Assembly (NCBI GenBank): GCA_003427395.1
Contig: BFEA01000751.1
Location: forward strand, 311,664 to 335,279
Length of the DNA: 23,616 nt
Source of the DNA: Chara braunii
Lineage: Eukaryota; Streptophyta; Charophyceae; Charales; Characeae
Direction: 5' to 3'
Part shown: positions 10,950-18,600 of the stretch, one piece after another
How positions within the stretch are numbered: position 1 is the stretch's first letter
Layout: each line of letters begins with the position of its first letter
Translations under genes and position numbers: made by a program
The notes under the pieces: generated by a model
The model's database searches: none
What the model was told of the DNA's origin: nothing
What the model saw: the letters and a program-made list of their open reading frames with translations, nothing else

Positions 10950-13210
10950 CTTCTCCATTGCTTTGAGGACCAGTCTACTGTGCACAGCAGCCCGTATCTA
11001 AGTATTTTCGTGAGGCACGTATGTAAGTCTTCTGCTGGCCAGAAAGAGCTGGCTTTTATGTGTTGGATGCGAAGGTCCATGAGTGCAGCGTGGGTGAACC
11101 ACTGCAGGTCAGAGGTCTTGTCTTCTTCGAACAGGATGAAGAGGTCTGTTGTTGCTACCCTTTGTATCCCCTCGAACTGGGATAGCATTGCTTTTGCCCC
11201 AACTGGGTAGTTCTTGTTGAGGAAGGTCTCCGCTTTTCCATAAAAATCGTTTTCCCTGAGGCTGGGGAGGGACCAACGGTTGGAAAACCTCCAACCTGGC
11301 AGAGTGAAACCTCCTGATGTCGGCGTGAGGCCAATCTCCATTCTGACCCCTGCGTGGCGAAGGGGGATAGCTATCACCCCCCCCTCTTTGGAGAGCGAGG
11401 CCTCATAACGTCCCGACACAATTAGATTTCTGAGTTTTTCGGTCCGTTGTTCTTTCGGTGGTCCCTCCTCTTCTTTTGTCTCGTCCCCAGGGGCAGGTTG
11501 TGTTGGGGGGGCCGCAGTCTTTTCGCTATCTTCTGCCCCCGGGGGCTGTTCTGGTGGATGGAAACGCACCTAAGCTATCTGTCTAATGCGCTGGAAAAGC
11601 TCCGGCCACGAGATGTGCTTCGGGGGGCCCTCCTCTAACGCTCCCCTTACAGTTGGGCTGTGGTCTAGCATACTGAATAACTCTATGTAAGTACGGTCCC
11701 AAAAGTCCTGGGAACCATTCCCATGTTGTGACTTGAAGCCGTCCAGTAGCCAGTCAGCTATTGCTTGCAGCTTTTGCTCAATTGCCATTCCTGCAGGGGA
11801 TGATGTTTCCTCCTGTCCGTCTACCTCCATTGTCTCCACGTCAGGGGGAGGAGGGAGGGGGGACGGGGGTTCCTCTATGTCCATGGGTTGGGGCCCAAAG
11901 GCCTCTAGAAATGGGTCGGTTTCAGATTGTGTCGCCGTTTCAGATTGTGTCGCCGTTTCAGACTGTACCTCTTCTCCCGAGCCATTTCCTTTCCCAACAC
12001 TATCCCTCTCCGTCCCCCCCACTCTATTTTCTTCCCTGTTTTGGAGGGAGTCTTTCTCTGTGTTTTCACTGCTCGCGACCCAGAGGGGGGGGGGCTGAAA
12101 ATGTGCCGCCGAGACTCTGTGAAGGCGCTGGAGAAAGTCTGGCCATGTGTTGTGAGGAGGGGGTCCCTGTGCCAGAGTGGCTTTCACTAGCTGGCTGCCC
12201 TCCATCGCATTGATTAGTTGGGCCTGGGCCCTTCCCCAAAAGCCAGGCGGTGCGTCTACATGCCTCGTCCTCAACCCCTTCATAATCCACTCCGATATAT
12301 GGGGGACTGTGTAGCCTGCGTAGCCTGTGTTCTGGATTTTAGGGAGGGCGATCGGATTTGCGTCACCCTCTAGAAGGGGCCCAAAGGTCCCACCGTATGG
12401 GTCTGTTGTTCCGGTCCAAAGGTGACCCCCGCAGTTCCCCTACGACAGCTGTTCTCTGTTGTTTTTGTTTCTTTGCTGTTCCTCGTCTCCACTCCCCTTC
12501 GCTTTCTGCCGCTCCTCAACCCCTCTTTCCACTGCGTTTTTTGGGCTTGTCTTCGTCCGCTGTTTCTCGTTCTCCTGCCCCCTGTTATTTTGCTGTTCTT
12601 CAACGTCGACCCCCTCTTCTACGGCCAATACTGAGAACCTATTTGTGTTCTCCCCATTTGTCATCTGTAGGGGAGGCCGCCGTCCGTGGTATGGACACTT
12701 AGCCTTGTCCTTGGCTGTCTTGCCATCGTTGGTTCTCTCACCGTCTTGTGGCAGGGGCGATTAGCCGTCCTGCCCAGCGTCTGACAGGTCATTCATATAG
12801 TTTCTCGGGTCCGGGCCAAACCCGGGGGGTGGTGAGCTGCAGATGGGATTCAACCGTTTTGGGGGGGACCCATGATGTCGGGGGTTTCGATTGAGGATCT
12901 GGGTCGCCCTGTTTGTCCCAGGTCCAGCCAATGGTCTTACCTGCCTCGTCTTTCTTGTCTATAAAAACCCACCCCTCGTGCCCAGGGTCCACAGTGTGCC
13001 AGTGTGTACTGCGGAAGGGATCCTGGGACAGCCTACCTGTTGCTTTGTTTTGGTTGATCGGGTGGTGAGGACAAGTGGGTTCTGTATACAAGTGTCCGTA
13101 CGCATGGCATTTAAAGCACCATGGCCTGAGTTTATGGGCTGTGTGCACCTTGAATTCCTTGTTTCCCACCTTAATACGAATAAGAAAGAAAACCTAGTTA
13201 TGTTAGTGGT
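10946..13210 (-). pseudogene. LINE A ORF1: zinc-knuckle protein with duplicated module (dead)
   Basis: The first part (13169-12789) has a zinc-knuckle-like motif, C-x2-C-x4-H-x6-C (WCFKCHAYGH, 13119-13084); the usual knuckle has x4 before the last Cys. After a frame change, one frame runs from about 12720 down to the A run: KCPYHGRRPP, then NRFSVLAVEEG, a Gln/Glu/Lys-rich stretch, TAG at 12440-12442, a module with FWGRAQAQL and NTWPDFLQRL (12241-12107), an acidic/Gln linker, a second copy of the module with FWDRTYIEL and ISWPELFQRI (11704-11573), TAG at 11570-11572, then SGRYEASLSKEGG and LFILFEEDKTSDLQWF up to about 10950. Both TAGs interrupt one continuous frame. ORF1 proteins of plant LINEs bind nucleic acid; the function of the duplicated module is unknown to me. 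The knuckle precedes the other domains here, whereas in many plant LINEs it is near the end of ORF1. Confidence 0.7.
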
Positions 13211-13291
13211 AGAACAGAAGCTTCCTTTTTTTTTCCTTTTTTTTATTTTATAAAAGTCCATGGTGTTGTAGAGGCCAGAACAGAAGCTTCC
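13211..13291 (-). mobile_element. Very short retro-insertion with a 15-bp target-site duplication
   Basis: AGAACAGAAGCTTCC occurs exactly at 13211-13225 and again at 13277-13291. Between the copies (13226-13276) are 51 bp which, read on the minus strand, begin GGCCTCTACAACACCATGG and end in an A-rich tail that abuts the duplication. Duplication, body, poly(A), duplication is the signature of target-primed reverse transcription. The body contains AATAAA just before the tail. It is probably an extremely 5'-truncated LINE or mRNA-derived copy; the source is unknown. Confidence 0.8.
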
Positions 13292-13379
13292 AATAAAGTA
13301 GGAACAAAGCAAGTACATTCCCAACAAGTCCCCACACCCACCAGGGAGGAAAGGAGTTATACCTGCACCATAAGAGTTT

Positions 13380-13452
13380 GTCGGTGTAGCTCAGTTGGTA
13401 ACGCGTTCAAGCGGCACTCAGGAGGTCGTGGGTTCAACTCCCATTGCCCCCA
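13380..13452 (+). repeat. tRNA-like sequence, unit 1
   Basis: An A-box-like TGTAGCTCAGTTGGTAAC and a B-box-like GGTTCAACTCC (one mismatch to GGTTCGANTCC) are spaced as in a tRNA. The T arm can pair (GTGGG with CCCAT). The acceptor stem has mismatches and the D and anticodon stems do not form well, so this is a tRNA-derived or pseudo-tRNA sequence, not a confident tRNA gene. No amino-acid identity is assigned. Confidence 0.6.
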
Positions 13453-13510
13453 CGATGGTGCCTGTGGCATGCTTGACGTCTTACCTTCGAGACGGTCAGT
13501 TGGTAAGCAA

Positions 13511-13583
13511 GTACGTGGTAGCTCAGTGGGCAGAGCTCCGGTGTTGCAATGGGGAGGTTGTGGGTTCGACTTTGTCAGCCCAC
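13511..13583 (+). repeat. tRNA-like sequence, unit 2
   Basis: TGGTAGCTCAGTGGGCAGAGC resembles the D arm of a tRNA including a GCTC/GAGC stem. The B-box region is GGTTCGACTTT, with its 3' half degenerate. It lies 58 bp downstream of unit 1 in the same orientation. Confidence 0.55.
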
Positions 13584-13668
13584 AACTTCCCCTGAGCACA
13601 ATTGGTTGGTGTAGGTTGCACCCCACGTACTTGTCCCCGAGCCTGGCATAGCGCCCTTACCGACTAAC

Positions 13669-13742
13669 GACCTCAATAGCTCAGTGGGTAGAGCTCTGAT
13701 ATACTAACTTGGAGGTCCTGAGTTCAACTCCGACTATGCTCA
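13669..13742 (+). repeat. tRNA-like sequence, unit 3
   Basis: ATAGCTCAGTGGGTAGAGC forms a normal D arm and AGTTCAACTCC resembles a B box with two mismatches. The T stem does not pair properly. This is the third same-strand unit within 360 bp. Confidence 0.55.
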
Positions 13743-14216
13743 TTCATCATATCAGCTAAGGGATGATCCTCTACATGGTTTCGGGTGGGGACGTGTGCCT
13801 TTCCTGTGGGAAAGTTGATGTGGGATGGATGCTACTCTCTTGGGCAGGTGAGTAGTAAGGGGTTGCTTGGGTGCATGGTGATACCGTGGCAGTCCTATGG
13901 TGGGGAGGGTTGCCTTGTAGGGAAACCAATGTCGAATTAAGAGGTGTGTCCTACTCTCAATGTCTGTAGACGCATTTCGGGGTGGTGGGTTATCAGAGGT
14001 AGGTTGGGGGTAGTTGTTAGACGACGGTCGAGGTCTCCACCATTACCACTGGTTGATTCTCCCTAGCGAACAGACATAAGCAAGGCTCATCAGTAGCAGA
14101 AAGCAACCACACACATCCACATAGACTGATATCACATTAGCTCACATAACAACCAGCATACTCAACAACTAACAGTAGACACATATGATCCGAGCTGTGC
14201 TAGGTTAGTGCTTAGA
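13743..14216. other. Non-coding stretch with no recognised feature
   Basis: Mixed-composition DNA between the tRNA-like units and the diverged repeat. No long open frame, palindrome or tandem repeat stands out. It could be the body of a SINE-like element headed by the tRNA-like units, but no second copy is present to show this. Confidence 0.4.
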
Positions 14217-14560
14217 GGGGCTCATAGGTTAAGACCTTGGTTAGTTGACCATTAGACACTGCCTATGAGCGCCCTAAGGGACTAGCTGAGAACTATGTGC
14301 CTAGCTCCCGAGAGGTTCCCGTATAACGAGGCTTGTATGCTAGTGCCTCAACTGGGGCTGAATGGGGGAGCTCATTCAGTGGCGGTGCCCGCATCCGCTC
14401 TCTGGTCAGGTTGCTCCAGTAGAGAGTGATGTCCCTCACATGAGGTAAGATAGAAATGGAGTGGGGGTGCGCCAGGAGATATATATGGAGAGGAGTGGTG
14501 GGATGGGAGTCTCCTGAGTAAAAAAAGAAAAGAGCTCGTCTCCTTTCACAGGGCATGGTG
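14217..14560 (+). repeat. Diverged interspersed repeat, copy 2
   Basis: Collinear patches match 2829-3090 (listed with copy 1). A short A-rich stretch (14520-14533) interrupts the similarity, which resumes at CTCGTCTC and CAGGGCA on its far side. Copies 1 and 2 flank the LINE block at 11.4 kb distance; I see no reason to treat them as LTRs of one element. Confidence 0.6.
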
Positions 14561-14868
14561 AAGTCAACGTATGGGATTATAACCCCGTAGTCTGCGTCCG
14601 CATCAATACTCTATCTCCAGCTCGCTGGGCACGCATCTTGAGGAGGCGAAGGGTCGGGGGGGGGTGGAAAACTACTCAGCCCCCTGGTATTCCACAGGGG
14701 TATATCGACATAATAACTATGGCGAGAGTCGTAGCGTCCTGTTTTCCTCGGAGTTACCGAGGTAAATGACGTCAGCTCGCCCGTGGGCCGTAGGGCAGGG
14801 ATAGGCCTGCCGTCCCCGGTAGACTTCCCTGCGCTGGGCACAGCGCCGCATAGCGCAGCTTTTCCCCA
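14561..14868. other. Intergenic stretch with no recognised feature
   Basis: No supported gene. A minus-strand frame (14877-14611, 88 codons) has no recognisable motif and no neighbour supporting it. Confidence 0.4.
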
Positions 14869-14946
14869 TCTTTCCATGTTCTAGCGGTAGATTCATTCAT
14901 TCTCATTTTGCACATTTGGAGAGTAGTGGTGGAGCGAGGCCCATAT
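14869..14946 (+). repeat. Upstream repeat, copy 1 (about 77 bp)
   Basis: TCTTTCCATGTTCTAGCGG leads through GCACATTTGG to GGAGCGAGGCCCATAT. The same order recurs at 15106-15177, and the first part also occurs at 15022-15050. The repeats lie 450-760 bp upstream of the TRM13 start codon, so they may be promoter DNA, but no regulatory role is shown. Confidence 0.75.
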
Positions 14947-14987
14947 TACTGCAATTCTGCCGTCGTCCCCACTCAACGCCAAGCATC

Positions 14988-15024
14988 TTTTTTTTTTTAC
15001 CTCTACTCCTAATTGTAGGCATAC
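14988..15024 (-). mobile_element. Truncated SINE 3'-end fragment
   Basis: An 11-nt T run is followed by a pyrimidine-rich stretch and CTAATTGTAGGCATAC. The T run, pyrimidine stretch and same 16-mer also form the tail end of the SINE-like element at 20683-21082. On the minus strand this is therefore an extremely 5'-truncated copy of the same element. Confidence 0.55.
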
Positions 15025-15105
15025 CATGTTTTAGCGGAGGATTCCATATGGGGGCGCGCTCCACTACTGTTCACATGCACAAACGACAAAAAATATAGCA
15101 ATGTA

Positions 15106-15177
15106 TCTTTCCATGTTTTAGCGGAGAATTCAGACTCGTTGTGCACATTTGGTGGGAGTGGAGCGAGGCCCCATATC
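15106..15177 (+). repeat. Upstream repeat, copy 2 (about 72 bp)
   Basis: Matches 14869-14946: TCTTTCCATGTTTTAGCGG, GCACATTTGG, GGAGCGAGGCCCCATAT. A partial third copy (ACCATGTTTTAGCGGAGGATT) lies at 15022-15050. Confidence 0.75.
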
Positions 15178-15626
15178 CCTCCTCCTCCTCCTCTGCCTCC
15201 TCCGTCCTCCTCCCTCCTCCTGCTCCTCCTCCTCCTCCTTCCTGCCCGCCCTCCGTCCTCCTCAGCCTTCTGCTCCTCCTCCTTACGCTCTTACGCCATC
15301 GTCCTCCTCCCTCCTCCCTCCTTTTCCCTCTCCCTCATTTTCCCTTTTTTTCCGTGCTTTTCCCTCTACCTCATTTCCCCTCCTCACACCTCTTACTGAT
15401 TGTCCTCCTCTTCCTCCTCCTCCCTCCTCTCCTTACGCTCTTACGCCATCGTCCTCCTCCCTCCTCCCTCCTTTTCCCTCTCCCTCATTTTCCCTTTTTT
15501 TCCGTGCTTTTCCCTCTACCTCATTTCCCCTCCTCACACCTCTTACTGATTGTCCTCCTCTTCCTCCTCCTCCTCCTCCTCCTCCTCCTCCTTCTCCCTC
15601 CTCCTCCTTCCTCCGCATTGCAACTC
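15178..15626. repeat. CT-rich tract with exact 150-bp tandem duplication upstream of TRM13
   Basis: The stretch is almost pure pyrimidine on the plus strand, built of TCC/CCT triplets. From 15281 a unit beginning CCTTACGCTCTTACGCCATC repeats at 15431, exactly 150 bp later, and the two copies look identical over about 140 bp. It lies immediately before the TRM13 ATG and is probably promoter or 5' UTR; pyrimidine-rich 5' leaders are common in plants. It is open in the TRM13 frame, but only from a GTG at 15141, and would encode Pro/Ser/Leu runs, so I exclude it from the protein. Confidence 0.85.
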
Positions 15627-18600
15627 ATGGATCCTGCTGTTGTTGCTGCGGCTATGGTGGGAGAGATGCAGCCGACTACCATGGCGGTATTGGCCGAAGA
15701 TGGCGGGAAAGTGTCTGATGGCGGGAAAGTGTCTGTGTCTGATGGCCGGAAAGTGTCTGATGGCCGGAAAGTGTCTGATGGCGGGAAAGTGTCTGATGAC
15801 GGGAAAGTGTCTGATGGCGGGAAAGTATCTCAATCTCTGGTGCATGAAAGGGATCGGGACGGAGAACAGGAGAGCCAGCGCGTCGTCGACGAAGCAGGCG
15901 CAGGCGGCGGCGGAGCCAGCGGAAAGCCCGCGCGTCGCTGCGCATTCTGGATGAGACAAAAAAATCGCTTGTGCGCTAACAACCCCAAGCCGGGGGAGAG
16001 GTATTGCGGCAATCACCTGCCGAGCAACACCAGCCGTCGGATTCCTTGCCCACTAGATCCATCTCATTCCATCCGACCTGATGAGCTAGCAGCTCATCGG
16101 ACCAAATGTCCAGCTGTCAGGCAACAACTGCGCGCCGAGCAGCAGCCGTGTTTCCGCAAGGGCATCAACAGTGGCAGCGGGTCCGGCGACGAAGAGCAAG
16201 AGGAAGAGGGGGACAAAGATGAGCGGGGAGAGGAGGAGAAGGAGGAGGAGGAGGGGGAGGAGGAGAAAGATGGGAGAGAGGAGAAGATCGGAGGGGTGTC
16301 AATAGGTGCCAGTTCAGGCAATGTCGAGAACACGGGCCATAGCGATGACAACCCCCTTCTTCTCCTTCTTCCTCCTCCTCCTCCTCCCAAAGATCCTTCC
16401 CCTTCTCGTCCTCCTCCTCCTCCTCCCAAAGATCCTTCCACTCCTCCTCACAAAGATCCTTTCCCTCCTCCTCCTCAAGATCCTTTCCCTCCTCCTCCTC
16501 CTCCTCCTCCTCCTCCACTTCCTCCTTTTTCTGCTTCTGCTGCTTGTGATGCTCTTGCTGAGGCTGCTGGAGGAATAAAAACAGTGAACAAACGGAGGAC
16601 CGTTAGCAAAGCGATTCCTTCACCGTTTGATTCCGTTAGCGTTCGAAGTCTGAGTCGTAGAGAATTAGAGGCGTTGATCAGAAAGCTGGCAAGAGCGTTC
16701 AGCAACCAACGGCTGAAATCGAATCTCCGGAAATCCATCGTTCGACCGCAGAGCTGCCAGAAGTGGTTGGGAGAGGAAAGAGACAAAACTATACCTTTTC
16801 AGGAAAGGCACGCCATACAGCAGGCGTCTATTCTAGGAAACTTGGAGCTTGCAGGCCTCCTTCTTAGGCCCAACCAAACGACGACGACAGTGGGAGATCC
16901 GCCCAAGTCCAGAGAGAAGAAGGAAGAGGGAGAGAATGGAGAAGAAGAGGGAGAGAAGAAGGAAGAGGGAGAGAAGAAGGAAGAGGGAGAGAATGGAGAA
17001 GAAGGGCTGAGAATGGAGGCCCTGGGGAAGAAGATGGAATCATGTTCCACGTCCAGCCAAGGAGGTGGTGAGGAAGACGAAGGAGGAGGAGGAGGAGGAG
17101 GAGGAGGAGGAGGAAGGACGAGCAGAGGAGGAGAGGTAGGATTACCAGAGGCAGCAGGAGCATCAAGAGGAGGCAGTGGAGGTGGAAGAGGACGAGGTGG
17201 AGGGAGAGGAGGAGGAGGAGGAGGAGGAGGAGGAAGGAGATCAGGACCTGTCTCCAATGGATGTCGGCGAGGAAATCAGCACGACGAAGAGACAAGGACA
17301 GGACCGGTACTCGTAAGCAGAAGTGGGTCGGCCTCTGCCATTAAGGCAGACGGATCTCATGGAGGACGGCACGAAGAAGGAGAGGAAGAACTGAAAATGA
17401 CATCATCATCCTCAACAGGAGGAGAGGAGCGCTGCACAGTCGAGGTCCAGGGCGGAGGTAGCCTGCGAGAGAATGGACGAGGACGGGAGGAAGGGCAAGG
17501 AGGTAGGCCGGGCTCTGCCAGTAAGGCAGACGAATCTTATGGAGGAGGGCACGAAGAAGGAGGAGGAGAACGAAAGGGGAGATCACCATCGCCGACAGGA
17601 GGAGGAGAGCGGTGCTGCAGAGTAGAGGTAGAAGGACGAGATGAACTAGGAAAGAGTGGAGGGGGAATGGGGGAAGTGAAAGAAGGACGGGAAGGAGAGA
17701 CTACTAGGAGTAGTAATAGGAGGAGGAGGAGGAGGAGGAGGAGGTGCTGGGGAGAGACGGGTGAACGTGCAATGAAGAGAGTGTATGTGGAGTTTGGAGG
17801 AGGACGGGGCTATTTGTCTAACGTGCTAGCCGATTGCTATGGTGTCGAGGAGGTGCTAATTATAGACAAAGGAGGATTCCGGTTCAAGGCCGACAGATCG
17901 CTGAGGAAAGCAGAGGGGGTGGTCCGCGTCGAGCGTCTGAGGATGGATATCGCTGACGTGGACATCCGATGTGTTCCGTTCTTGATCGGTCGAAAATTCG
18001 TTGGCGTCAGCAAGCATTTATGTGGCGGAGCTACCGATCTCGCTCTGAGGTGCTGTCTCAGAGCAGCCTCTCCCGTCGTGCCCCCACGTGGCACTCTTGC
18101 CGCCGCCCGACCGCACGCAAGTTCTGTCGGGATCGGCCGCCGCAACAAAGACATCCACCGCCAGTCCCCTGTTGTCGTCAGCAGCAAAGCAAATACCAGT
18201 ACCGCACCTGCAGCAGCTTGGCAATCAACGTCCCGATCTCCGACTCGCTTGCAAAAGGATAAGCAAGGGGAGGCGGAGGAGAGGGAAAAGGAGGGAGAGA
18301 ACGAAAAGAAGCGGCAGCAGCAGCAGCAGCAGGAGGAGGAGGAGGAGGAGGACGACGGGGAGGGGGATAAGAGGGAAGAGGAAGGAGGGAACGAGATGCA
18401 GCACCAGCAGGAGGAGGAGGAGGAGGAGAGGGAAGAGGAGGGAGAGAAGGAAAACAAAAGGCAAGAGCAGCAGCAGGAGGAGGAGGAGGAGGAGGAGGAG
18501 GAGGAGGAGGAGGAAGAGGACGGGGAGGGGGTTAAGAGGGAAGAGGAGGGAGAGAACGAAATGCAGGAGATGCAGTACCAGGAGCAGGAGGAGGAAGAAA

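Larger units (their letters stand above)
5698..13225 (-). mobile_element. LINE A: long decayed L1-type LINE
   Basis: The minus strand shows, in order from high to low coordinates: an ORF1 with a zinc knuckle (about 13119-13084) and a duplicated helical-looking module; a 31-nt A run (10945-10915); an ORF2 with AP-endonuclease (10911-9865), reverse transcriptase (about 9600-7750) and zf-RVT (7310-6612) regions; a 3' region with a 55-bp tandem duplication; and an A-rich tail (T run 5698-5721). This is the standard order of an L1-clade LINE. At least seven in-frame stops and several frameshifts show that it is dead. The exact 5' end is not certain; no target-site duplication was found. Confidence 0.85.

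Noticed and set aside
13357-13626. 89-codon minus-strand ORF containing NPRPPECRLNALPTELH
   Set aside because: It is the antisense of the tRNA-like units. This type of spurious protein from tRNA-derived repeats is well known in databases.
13380-13742. Functional tRNA genes
   Set aside because: Acceptor, anticodon and T stems contain mismatches or fail to form, so no isotype or anticodon can be supported.
15141-15626. N-terminal extension of the TRM13 frame giving a 1,660-residue protein
   Set aside because: It begins at GTG, has no ATG before 15627, and encodes only Pro/Ser/Leu runs from the CT-rich tract with its 150-bp duplication. The ATG at 15627 gives a sensible N-terminus before the zinc fingers.
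15699-15830. CRISPR-like array
   Set aside because: The 18-bp units are directly adjacent without spacers and are an in-frame coding minisatellite in a eukaryotic gene.
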